From contig NZ_CP041036.1 in the NCBI RefSeq assembly GCF_006385555.1, positions 1,984,001-2,048,000 on the forward strand: 64,000 bases of DNA, in the 5' to 3' direction. Under the pieces are notes generated by a model, which had not been told where the DNA came from, ran no database searches, and saw only the letters and a list, made by a program, of their open reading frames with translations. A program made the position numbers and the translations under genes. Origin of the DNA: Shewanella polaris (GTDB lineage Bacteria > Pseudomonadota > Gammaproteobacteria > Enterobacterales > Shewanellaceae). Below are positions 9,774-18,226 of the stretch, piece by piece (position 1 is the first letter of the stretch; every line of letters begins with the position of its first letter).

Positions 9774-10065
9774 AGTCGTTGAATTATCATCCTCGTGATG
9801 TGTCCGATAAGTCTTTAAATACCTACTTTGACCGACAAGTCATCAAAGAAGCAATAAGATCAGTATTCCTTGAATAGCGAACCTAATCGTTAATGGTTTT
9901 AGATTGTTATCATTGATCCAAATATAGCACTATGTATGGGATTGAAATACAGATAACAACAAGTAATAAATTGTAATTGATGAGTATAAAAAATAGGCGA
10001 AATTGAATTATAAAATGATGTCATTGATCAATAAGCAGCATAAAAAAAGGTTTTAAGATGAGGTT

Positions 10066-10330
10066 AGGGCCTGTTGATCTTTCAAGGTTATTTTTGCAGC
10101 GAATTGTTGGTCATTTGTACAAGACAGAGACTTTGTGGTGTAGTTATTCTACATAAAAAGTCGATAACGCAGTAAAAATGACCAACAAACGCTGCCCGAA
10201 GGGTTCGGCTAAAAACGTTTTACTCTTTGTTGAGCGAATTTAGCTTAGATTGCTAGGCAGCAATCCGCTCGCCTCGATTAAAACGTTTTTATCTCAAACA
10301 AAATTTAACCTGCAAAGATCAACAGACCCT
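10066..10330. mobile_element. 265-bp MITE-like element with 24-bp terminal inverted repeats and TA flanks
   Basis: The left end (AGGGCCTGTTGATCTTTC...) and the right end (...GCAAAGATCAACAGACCCT) are imperfect inverted copies over about 24 bp. A TA dinucleotide bounds each side, as in IS630/Tc1-mariner-type insertions. Inside is a second inverted pair (GTTGGTCATTT at 10106-10116, AAATGACCAAC at 10176-10186) and further arms around AAAACGTTTT, so it can fold strongly. It encodes no protein. Such folding, transposase-free repeats occur in many copies in Shewanella genomes. It sits in the spacer before the STAS-Usp gene. Confidence 0.8.
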
Positions 10331-10393
10331 AATGAGCAGTATGTTTTAACATAATTCTGGATGTGAACTATCCATAAATAGAAGGAAAATTCC

Positions 10394-11251
10394 ATGTTGC
10401 AATTTATACCTGTATTTGATGGCAATACCATTGCTGTGCGAGCGTCTGGTAAATTAACTCTTGAAGATTATCAGAACTTCTTACCTCAACTAGAAACTCA
10501 AATTAAACGATTAGGTAAAATATCATTACTTTTTGAGTTTGATAATTTTTCAGGTTGGGATTTAGATGCCGCCGTAGATGATTTTAAGTTTGGTATGAAG
10601 CATCTTAGTGATTTTGAACGCATAGCGATGGTTGGCGATAAGTCATGGGAATATTGGATGGCTTTTATCGCCAAGCCTTTCTTACTATCCAGTGAAGTGC
10701 GTTATTTTGACCGAGAAAACCTGCAAGATGCTTGGGATTGGTTGCGTGAAAAACAAGAGTTTGAAAAGTCTGCAGAACAATTGCAACCCTATAAAAATAT
10801 CGTGGTTGCTGTGGATTTTTCCTTGTATTCAAAACACGCTTGCAAACGTGCAATTGAACTCGCTAAATACTATCAAGCGTCATTAACATTGTTAAATGTT
10901 GTTCAAGAAGTTATCCCTTACACACTCTATGGTGATCCAGTGGGTAACAACTTTGTTGATATAAACATCATCGAAGAACAAAATAAACAAGGTATTGATG
11001 CCGCTGAGTTTCAGATGAAAGCTTTTGTAAATGATCTAGATGCAGATTTTCCCATTGAGGCCAAAGTAATTTGTGGTGAGGTAAATTATGGCATTGTGTC
11101 ATTTTTGGAAGCACGACATGTTGATTTAGCCATTTTTGGGGCAAAAAAGAAAAAAGGCATAAACAAGTTATTGGGCTCAGTGCCACATTATGTTCAAAAT
11201 CATAGTCGTTGTGAAATATTAATCGTTCCGGTTCAAGAGTCTGTGTTCTAA
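10394..11251 (+). CDS. STAS (SpoIIAA-like) and universal stress protein fusion
   Basis: Cytoplasmic two-domain protein of 285 residues. Residues 1 to about 122 match the SpoIIAA-like STAS fold (DUF3478): VRASGKLTLEDYQNFLPQLE, LLFEFDNFSGWD, and FERIAMVGDKSWEYWM. Residues about 133-283 are a Usp domain: YKNIVVAVDFSLYSKHACKRA at the start and a C-terminal VDLAIFGAKKKKGINKLLGS that corresponds to the ATP-binding G-x2-G-x9-G(S/T) region in changed form. The usual glycine spacing is not fully kept, so ATP binding is uncertain. ATG preceded by AAGGAAAA. The next two small genes follow on the same strand and may share its promoter. A stress or dormancy role is inferred. Confidence 0.85.
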   Translation: MLQFIPVFDGNTIAVRASGKLTLEDYQNFLPQLETQIKRLGKISLLFEFDNFSGWDLDAAVDDFKFGMKHLSDFERIAMVGDKSWEYWMAFIAKPFLLSSEVRYFDRENLQDAWDWLREKQEFEKSAEQLQPYKNIVVAVDFSLYSKHACKRAIELAKYYQASLTLLNVVQEVIPYTLYGDPVGNNFVDINIIEEQNKQGIDAAEFQMKAFVNDLDADFPIEAKVICGEVNYGIVSFLEARHVDLAIFGAKKKKGINKLLGSVPHYVQNHSRCEILIVPVQESVF

Positions 11252-11276
11252 CTTATTACAGCTAAGGAGTATTCAT

Positions 11277-11465
11277 ATGTCTGATGTACAAAATATAGAA
11301 ATTGAACGTTACCAAGACAATATCACTGAAGATATACGTAAAGTCGTCGAAAAATATCGTGAAATTATGGCGTGGGATGTGCCTGAAAATGACACAGTGG
11401 AAGCTGATAGGCTTATATTTAAAGCAATTCATTCTGCAATAGCAGGCATTGAAAAAAGCCAATAA
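11277..11465 (+). CDS. Small hypothetical protein, 62 aa
   Basis: Unrecognised acidic, helical protein (ITEDIRKVVEKYREIMAWDVPEND) without membrane segment or cysteines. It is credible as a gene because a clear ribosome site (AAGGAG at about 11262) lies before the ATG and it starts 26 bases after the STAS-Usp gene on the same strand, suggesting one transcript. No function can be proposed beyond possible link to that stress protein. Confidence 0.65.
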   Translation: MSDVQNIEIERYQDNITEDIRKVVEKYREIMAWDVPENDTVEADRLIFKAIHSAIAGIEKSQ

Positions 11466-11749
11466 AAGCCGAAACTGTGAAAAAGATCATTTAATAGAAA
11501 TAGCTGCTGCTGCATTTTTATATCCGCATGGCGGTTGATTTTATTGCCTATTTGTTAAATCAACTTTGTTAAGTTGATTATTGATTTTGTACTACTTTAC
11601 TGCTTATAGACTAGTTGTGAGGGCGGGTCATATTAATGTTAATACTGGTACCGAAAAAGGTATTTTCAGATTTTGTGGATAAGATCTGTATTTATAAAAA
11701 AATAATAAGTTATAAAGTATAAAATATTTACACCTTAATTGGAGATATA

Positions 11750-11992
11750 ATGTCTGAATCAGTACACGGCCATAAAGTAATGGAAATGATGCTAACCCAT
11801 GGCTCTGCGTTAACAAAGCAAGATCTTAAGACTATGATGCATTCTGAGTTTGGTGCTGATACTCGTTATCATACTTGTTCTGCAACCGAGATGGATGCTG
11901 AAATGCTTATTGAGTTTTTAGAAGGTAAAGGTAAGTTCATCTCGAGTGAAGGCGGCATTACCACTGCTGAAGATAAAATCTGTAATCACTAA
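11750..11992 (+). CDS. YecH-like metal-binding protein (DUF2492)
   Basis: Small cytoplasmic protein of 80 residues. It begins SESVHGHKVMEMMLTHG and contains RYHTCSATEMDAEMLIEFL and ends in ICNH; the spaced His and Cys residues match the YecH family, annotated as metal-binding. TTGGAG lies a few bases before the ATG. The gene stands alone, 284 bp after the 62-aa gene. Biological role of the family is not established. Confidence 0.85.
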   Translation: MSESVHGHKVMEMMLTHGSALTKQDLKTMMHSEFGADTRYHTCSATEMDAEMLIEFLEGKGKFISSEGGITTAEDKICNH

Positions 11993-12597
11993 ATCATTCA
12001 CAGTGACACAATGTAGCGCAGACCTAGTTTAATTTAATTAGGTCTAATGCAACATTATTTACAAGCTTAAAAAATCATTTGGGACTCAAAACCTAGGTCA
12101 CATTTACCATTTCTATAGAAGCGTTAATAATCTGCAACATTATGCTCACATCTACACATTATTTGGATCTAGTCATCAGTCCAGTGTAACTAGCCCTATT
12201 TGAACTTTATGAGGTTATTTAACTTTAGTCCTAGTTATGACTTTCATTCAATACACTTGATTTTTCGTGAGGGTAAATGACTGTCATTAATGATGAATAA
12301 ATAATATCCATCATCATTTACAATTCACTATGTGATCAATGTCAAACTTTAGTAAGAAGAAGACTCGTATTGTGTAGAGAAGGGTGTAGGTGTAATTTTA
12401 CATTTAGATATTGATTTATTACATCGCCCAAAATATTTCTGTTTAACTGCATGCTTTTGTAGACATTTATCGATTAAGTAGCCATTTACTCTTCGTCTTT
12501 TATTAATCGTTATTTACATCGTTGTGCAAAAGCCAGACATGGTTTGTTACTTAAAAACGCATGCCATTGGCTATATTGTTAACATTAAGGCTAACTC
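11993..12597. other. Long upstream region of the radical SAM gene
   Basis: About 600 AT-rich bases without a supportable gene. It holds a short inverted repeat around 12022-12050 (AGACCTA...TAGGTCT, no T-run) and the CRP-like site at 12331-12346. Its length suggests complex control of the downstream gene, but nothing else is recognisable. Confidence 0.4.
12331..12346. promoter_or_regulatory. CRP-like site
   Basis: TGTGATCAATGTCAAA matches the CRP consensus TGTGA-N6-TCACA in eight of ten key positions. It lies about 250 bp before the radical SAM gene. In Shewanella CRP controls much of anaerobic metabolism, which would suit this enzyme class. A single site by eye is weak evidence. Confidence 0.4.
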
Positions 12598-13911
12598 ATG
12601 AATAAATTCCTTTCATCCTCAAGATTGAATATTGCGACCAATAGCCTAGATTGGGTTATGGGTCAAACCATAAGGCATTCCTTAAATTTGAATGATGCTG
12701 TCGCAATTGATGAATTACAGCAGCTTAGTGTGCCAGACAAACCCATTGAAACGCTGTATATCCATATTCCTTTCTGTCATACATTGTGCCGCTATTGCTC
12801 ATTTCATAAAATCAAATTTAAGGAATCTCTAGCCAGAGAATACTTCAAGGCACTGAGACAAGAAATTAGGCAAGTTATAACCCAAGGCTTTCGTTTTAAT
12901 CGGGTGTATATCGGTGGTGGAACCACGACTATTTTAGAAGATGAATTAATCGAAACCATTGAGCTCATTAAGTCATTAACAACAGTGCGTGAGGTCACTT
13001 GTGAAAGCGATCCCATTTATTTTAAAGAAGGTAATCCGCATTTACTCAAAGGTTTGGTCGACCGTATGTCTATTGGAATACAAAGCTTTGACGATAATAT
13101 TTTAAAAATGGTTGGTCGCTTTGAAAAATTTGGCAGTGGGTTACAACAAGCTGAGTATGTCAGTCGTGCTATCGAGATAATACCTACGGTCAACATTGAC
13201 ATGATGTATGGCTTTAAAGTTCAAACACCTGAGGCAGTAGCGATTGATTTAGCACAAGCCATTCGGTTACATCCGGATCAAATCACCACGTATCCATTAA
13301 CGCTCGGTATTGGAAAAAATCGAAAAAAAGCTGGTTGTCTTGCTGGCGAACCCGAAGCGTTATGGCCTCAATTTCTGGCGGTAAAAGCAGCATTGGCTGA
13401 GCATTATGTGATGGAGTTTCCGTGGACCTTTAGTCGTAATTTTGGTCAGCCTGTTGAAAATAAATACGTACTTGATGGCGAAGACTGCTTCGGCGTTGGA
13501 TCTGGCGCTTTTGGTCGATTTGGTGAACAATTTAGGATCTCAAGTTTTGATATTCCAGATTATATTGATCGCATTAACACCGGACTATCTGGTACCTGTT
13601 ATACCAAGCCATTACAACATAAAGCACTATCACAACATTATTTTATGATGATGATGGGCTATGGCTTACTGGATAATCAACAGTGTAAAGCCCATACTGG
13701 TAAGTCTTTATGGCAGGCATTTCCATTAGAAATGAGCTTTTTAATTTCAGCAGGGGCGCTCAGAAAACAAGGTGATAATTACATTACCACCGATGAAGGG
13801 CAGTTTATTGCGCTTAAAATGTTCTCAGGATTTTTATCTGGAATGGACTATTTACGCGAACAAGCCAGAGAGTTACCAATCAATACAATAGACACCTTGG
13901 TGAGAGCATAG
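12598..13911 (+). CDS. HemN/HemW-like radical SAM protein
   Basis: Cytoplasmic [4Fe-4S] radical SAM enzyme of 437 residues. The cluster motif is HIPFCHTLCRYCSF, CxxxCxxC, inside the HemN-type sequence TLYIHIPFC. It is followed by YIGGGTTTIL (SAM-binding GGG), SIGIQSFDDNILKMVGR, the HemN-family QSF motif, and VNIDMMYGF. The C-terminal HemN domain (YFMMMMGYGLL) is present. Authentic HemN has a further Cys two residues after the third (CxxxCxxCxC); here that place is Phe, as in HemW and HutW-type proteins. So oxygen-independent coproporphyrinogen oxidase is unlikely; heme handling or another radical reaction is possible. It ends at a strong terminator. Confidence 0.85.
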   Translation: MNKFLSSSRLNIATNSLDWVMGQTIRHSLNLNDAVAIDELQQLSVPDKPIETLYIHIPFCHTLCRYCSFHKIKFKESLAREYFKALRQEIRQVITQGFRFNRVYIGGGTTTILEDELIETIELIKSLTTVREVTCESDPIYFKEGNPHLLKGLVDRMSIGIQSFDDNILKMVGRFEKFGSGLQQAEYVSRAIEIIPTVNIDMMYGFKVQTPEAVAIDLAQAIRLHPDQITTYPLTLGIGKNRKKAGCLAGEPEALWPQFLAVKAALAEHYVMEFPWTFSRNFGQPVENKYVLDGEDCFGVGSGAFGRFGEQFRISSFDIPDYIDRINTGLSGTCYTKPLQHKALSQHYFMMMMGYGLLDNQQCKAHTGKSLWQAFPLEMSFLISAGALRKQGDNYITTDEGQFIALKMFSGFLSGMDYLREQARELPINTIDTLVRA

Positions 13912-13938
13912 AATGCGCGCGATCAATTAAATATTATC

Positions 13939-13969
13939 AAAAAGCCACAGATGATTTCTGTGGCTTTTT
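13939..13969. terminator. Terminator after radical SAM gene
   Basis: A 13-bp perfect stem (AAAAAGCCACAGA / TCTGTGGCTTTTT) with a 5-base loop and T-run in both directions. It closes the radical SAM gene and could also serve the convergent amylase gene ending at 14090. Confidence 0.9.
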
Positions 13970-14089
13970 ATTAACTGTTTCGTTTGTGTTAATTGCAACA
14001 TCGGCTAATGATGCAAATAGCACTATAAGTCATTCTCTAAATTGTAGCTTGAAATAATCTTTATCGACGTAAGGTTTTGAGTGTCGACG

Positions 14090-16084
14090 TTATCCCTTAT
14101 TCATCACTTCAAGAATGACAGATTGCAATGGGGCCAATTTAATATCAACACTGGCACTGCTATCTTGATTAAGTATGAGCTCTTGACTGAGTTGAACGTT
14201 TTTTAACAAATCTGTCAGTTTTGCATTTCCCATAAGATGCCAAGTTTGTTTTAATGTCTTTGGTAACTTAAGGGTAAATTGTTTGCTTTGGCTTTGACTG
14301 AAATTACTGACAATGATCAACTGTTGGTCTGTGTTAAAACGACTGAAAGCGAATACATTGTCGTCATACCCAACAACCTGTTTTTGGCGTTGAAAGCTAT
14401 CTAATTCCATATAGTTACCGCTGAGAGCTGATGCTGTGTGGCTTAGATTTAATAACGTTTGATAATATGAACGTAGGGCTTTCTCATCAGCGGTTGATTG
14501 ACCGCCATCGAACTTACCGTTATTCATCCAACGTTGATGTGCAGGTACGCCAACATAATCAAAAATACTTGTTCGAGTAGGTTGACCAAAGCCTGCATTT
14601 TCGGCGCCTGGCTCGCCAACATCTTGGCCGAAATATAACAAGGTAGGCGAACGGCTTAAGGTGGTTGATATCACCATAGCTGGCAGGGCATTGCGTGAAT
14701 TACCTGCAAAGTCTGCAGTGTTAATACGTTGTTCGTCGTGGTTTTCTAAAAAGTGCAGCATATGCTGGTCTATATCACTGACTTTGGCTTGTTCCGTCGC
14801 AATGGTTGCCGTGCTGGCTTTACCCTGCATAATGGCTTTTAAGGTGTCGTACAAATCAACTTTGTCATACAAATAATCCATTTTACCTAAGTGAATATAA
14901 TTGCGATATAAATCGGGGTTATACACTTCAGCTAAAATAAACGCATCTGGGTTAGTGTGTTTAATGTGGCTGTTAAGATAGCTCCAAAATTCTACCGGTA
15001 CCATTTCAGCCATGTCGTAGCGAAATCCATCGACGCCTTTGGTTAGCCAATACTGGGCAATGTGCTCAAACTTACGCCATGAATCTGGGATATCATCGGC
15101 CGCTTGTGCTTGCCAAAAGGCTAAATGCTCGGCTGCGGTTTTATTAGCATAAACATTAGGCAGTGCAGGGAAGTCATGGTTACCATCAGGTTTCACTCCA
15201 TAATTAATTTTGACTGTTTCGTACCAATCATTGATGTCAGGTTTGGCTAAGCGCGAACCATTGCCGGTCCACTTGGCAGGTGACTCATGAAATTGACCGT
15301 CTTTGAGGGGATGTGTTTCACCACCTAGAGGTTGATAACCCTTTGACGCATCTGGGACTTGAAAGTCTTCACCCACCACATAATAGAAATTGTTGTGCCT
15401 GCTATAGACCTGAGTCTTATCATCGTTGGCGCCAAAGTCTGACTCGCCTTTAGGTGCTGAAATAGAATGATAATTCCGTGCAACATGGTTAGGTACGATA
15501 TCGATAATCACTTGCATGCCATTGGCATGAGTGCGGGCGATTAAGGCTTCAAATTCGGCCAAACGATTAGTCGGATTGTCAGCCAGATCTGGATTGACGT
15601 TGTAGTAGTCTTTTACCGCATATGGTGAGCCCGCGCGGCCTTTTACCACATCAGGATCATCATTACTAATACCATAAGCCGTGTAATCATTGATTAATGC
15701 ATGGTGTGGTATGCCGGTATACCAAACATGGGTGGTGCCAAGTGACTTAATATCTTGTAATGCTACATCAGTAAAATCGCTGAATTTGCCTACACCGTTA
15801 TCTGCAATAGTGCCCCATGGTTTGTTGCTGGTATTGGTGTTGCCATACAGGCGAGTGAACACCTGATAAACCACAGGTTTGGTTATTGTGTTGATGGCTT
15901 TGTTGTTTTCATCTGTGTTGATATCTGGCTGTTGATGAGTGGACTCTACTGATGCCGACTTCATCGACTGTGTTGATGTGTTCGCAGGATGGCACCCACT
16001 GATTGTTATGCTGATGCTTAAACCAATAGCACAGGTTAGAGAGTTGGGGTTAAGCAATGAAAAAACAGGTAAAAGTAATCGCAT
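14090..16084 (-). CDS. Secreted lipoprotein alpha-amylase, GH13
   Basis: Endo-acting enzyme cutting alpha-1,4 bonds of starch, predicted to be lipid-anchored. The 664-residue product has a signal sequence ending in the lipobox ITISGC, then a Ser/Thr-rich linker. The GH13 conserved regions are present: VIIDIVPNHV (region I), GFRYDMAE (region II, nucleophile Asp), AEVYN (region III, acid Glu) and FLENHDEQR (region IV). The C-terminal part is the usual beta domain. It lies downstream of the cyclomaltodextrinase-like gene on the same strand with a 100-bp gap, and could be co-transcribed. It would produce maltodextrins for the receptor and inner enzymes encoded nearby. Confidence 0.92.
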   Translation of the reverse strand: MRLLLPVFSLLNPNSLTCAIGLSISITISGCHPANTSTQSMKSASVESTHQQPDINTDENNKAINTITKPVVYQVFTRLYGNTNTSNKPWGTIADNGVGKFSDFTDVALQDIKSLGTTHVWYTGIPHHALINDYTAYGISNDDPDVVKGRAGSPYAVKDYYNVNPDLADNPTNRLAEFEALIARTHANGMQVIIDIVPNHVARNYHSISAPKGESDFGANDDKTQVYSRHNNFYYVVGEDFQVPDASKGYQPLGGETHPLKDGQFHESPAKWTGNGSRLAKPDINDWYETVKINYGVKPDGNHDFPALPNVYANKTAAEHLAFWQAQAADDIPDSWRKFEHIAQYWLTKGVDGFRYDMAEMVPVEFWSYLNSHIKHTNPDAFILAEVYNPDLYRNYIHLGKMDYLYDKVDLYDTLKAIMQGKASTATIATEQAKVSDIDQHMLHFLENHDEQRINTADFAGNSRNALPAMVISTTLSRSPTLLYFGQDVGEPGAENAGFGQPTRTSIFDYVGVPAHQRWMNNGKFDGGQSTADEKALRSYYQTLLNLSHTASALSGNYMELDSFQRQKQVVGYDDNVFAFSRFNTDQQLIIVSNFSQSQSKQFTLKLPKTLKQTWHLMGNAKLTDLLKNVQLSQELILNQDSSASVDIKLAPLQSVILEVMNKG

Positions 16085-16187
16085 GGGTTCTCGTTATTAT
16101 TCTAATTATTGAGCCTTAAGGCAACGGGGTTAGCTTAAACATTCAGTGCGAGTCAATTCAATATGATTGACTCACACTGCGCTGGCC

Positions 16188-18101
16188 TTAATGACTAAGT
16201 GCCAATATTGTTACGCCTTTTTGTGCCAGTTTTAGCGGTTGATTCAGTGCTTGTGCTTGTTTGTTAATGATGTCGATGCCTTGAGTATTGCCGTTAAAGA
16301 CTTCGGTAAAACGGCTTAGGTCAAGTTCAACAGCTTGTTCATTTTTGTTGTAAACAATTAATAAGGTTTCATCACCAAAATGACGACTTTGTACGTAAAT
16401 ACCGTCTTTAGGTACAAAATGATGTAAGTCTCCTTGCTGTATCGCTTGCGAGGTTTTACGGTAATTCAACAGTGTTCGCATAAAATTCAACGCTTGTTTT
16501 TGATCTGCATTTAAACCTTGATGACTAAAGACATTGACGCTGTCTTGCGGCCATCCACCAGGAAAGTCGGCACGCACAGCACCGTCGTTACGTTCTCCTG
16601 TTGGGCTTTGCATTAGTATTTCTGACCCGTAAAATATTTGTGGAATACGGTTACTGGTAAGCACATAGGCCATGGCTATTTTATACAGTTCAATATCGTT
16701 GTTCATTAAGCTGTAGATACGATTGGTATCGTGATTGCCTTCAAATAACACTAAATTGCTTGGGTTGGAATAAACTAAATCATTTGCCAGCATTTGATAA
16801 AGTTTAATGAAACCTGACTCCCACTGTTCTTTGTCGGTTAAGCTCGATATTAGGGCTTCATATACTGGAAAATCCATCATGCTGGGTACAAATGACTGAT
16901 AGCCATCGGTATTTTGTTTACCTGTTTGCCAATAACTAACCGTAACAGGATTAGCCGTCCACTCTTCACCCACAATATTAAAATGAGGATATTCATTCAT
17001 AATGGCTTTTGACCAATTGCTAAGGAAATGTTTATCCGCGTATGAATAGGTATCTTCCCTAATGCCACTTAATCCTGCATATTCAACCCACCAAATGCTA
17101 TTTTGGATTAGGTAGGTAGCCATGTGGGGATCGCGTTGATTTAAATCTGGCATAGTGACGTCAAACCAGCCATCACTGAAGTCGCTAATATCTGCGCTAA
17201 CAGCATAAGGGTCTTGTACAGTGGTGCGTCTGTGGCTTGAGTAACTAACATCGGTTGGATCTTTTAGCCAACGAGATTGGTCATTTATCCAAGTGCTGCT
17301 TGGCATACTGGTTATCCATTGATGACCAGACCCCATGTGATTAACTACGACATCTTGGATTATGCCAATGCCAAAGGTTTGCGCTTCTTCCACTAAGGCT
17401 TGATATTCTTGATTACTGCCAAAGCGTGGATCAATTTTATAAAAATTGGTGGTGGAATAGCCATGATATGAATATTTTTGTTGGTTGTTTTCAAGCAAAG
17501 GATTAATCCATAACTGAGTAACGCCTAAGTCATGTAAGTAGGGCAGCGCTTTGCGGATCCCCATAATATCACCACCATGACGGCCACCATCAAAACCACG
17601 ATTAGCTTGTTCAAGCATATCGGGATGGTTGTCATTATCTGGATTGCCATTAGCAAAACGGTCTGGAGTGATTAAATAAATCACATCTTTATTGCTAAAT
17701 CCTTGACGATCACGAGAGCCTTTTTTGCGGGCTTGTAGTGCATAATCAAATTGCTCGAGCAATTGATCGTCTTTAAATAAACCCAAGGTAAGCTGTTGTG
17801 GTGTGGCTTGGCTTAAATCTAAATTAACAAATAAATGGTCATTGCTGTCTGTTTTATTGATGCTGCTAAGGGTGACACCTTGAGCCTTGATTAATTTCAC
17901 TTGAGTGTCGCGAATATTATCCCCAGTAATCAACAGTTGTAACTGGGTTTGTTGCATCCCTGTCCACCATGACATGGGCTCTACGCTGAGGGCAGCACTC
18001 ACCGACATGGCGCAAGTGCTAAGGGCAAAACCGAATAATAAGCTTGATACTAGCTTGCTTACGCGGTGCTGGCAGGTTTGGGGTGAGCAAGGTAATGACA
18101 T
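16188..18101 (-). CDS. Cyclomaltodextrinase/neopullulanase-like GH13 enzyme
   Basis: Periplasmic enzyme expected to open cyclodextrins or cut pullulan/maltodextrins, like Bacteroides SusA. The 637-residue product has an N-terminal signal peptide (ending near MSVSA), a cyclomaltodextrinase-type N-terminal domain (VEPMSWWTGMQQTQLQLLITG, about residues 40-125), then the GH13 barrel with DVIYLITPDRFANG, IIQDVVVNHMGSGH, GIREDTYSYADK (nucleophile Asp), VGEEW (acid Glu) and FEGNHDTNR. The segment NRGFDGGRHGGDI is a known hallmark of this subfamily. It precedes the lipoprotein amylase on the same strand; the halogenase-like gene lies upstream. Confidence 0.92.
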   Translation of the reverse strand: MSLPCSPQTCQHRVSKLVSSLLFGFALSTCAMSVSAALSVEPMSWWTGMQQTQLQLLITGDNIRDTQVKLIKAQGVTLSSINKTDSNDHLFVNLDLSQATPQQLTLGLFKDDQLLEQFDYALQARKKGSRDRQGFSNKDVIYLITPDRFANGNPDNDNHPDMLEQANRGFDGGRHGGDIMGIRKALPYLHDLGVTQLWINPLLENNQQKYSYHGYSTTNFYKIDPRFGSNQEYQALVEEAQTFGIGIIQDVVVNHMGSGHQWITSMPSSTWINDQSRWLKDPTDVSYSSHRRTTVQDPYAVSADISDFSDGWFDVTMPDLNQRDPHMATYLIQNSIWWVEYAGLSGIREDTYSYADKHFLSNWSKAIMNEYPHFNIVGEEWTANPVTVSYWQTGKQNTDGYQSFVPSMMDFPVYEALISSLTDKEQWESGFIKLYQMLANDLVYSNPSNLVLFEGNHDTNRIYSLMNNDIELYKIAMAYVLTSNRIPQIFYGSEILMQSPTGERNDGAVRADFPGGWPQDSVNVFSHQGLNADQKQALNFMRTLLNYRKTSQAIQQGDLHHFVPKDGIYVQSRHFGDETLLIVYNKNEQAVELDLSRFTEVFNGNTQGIDIINKQAQALNQPLKLAQKGVTILALSH

Positions 18102-18226
18102 AGTTGATCATCCTATAGTATTTATTGTTATTAGTTTTATTATTGGCTTACTAAATTAACAGCTTGAGCCAATAGCTTACATTAAGTCGTTAAATATATT
18201 TAAAATCAGTCTATTACAGCAATTTA

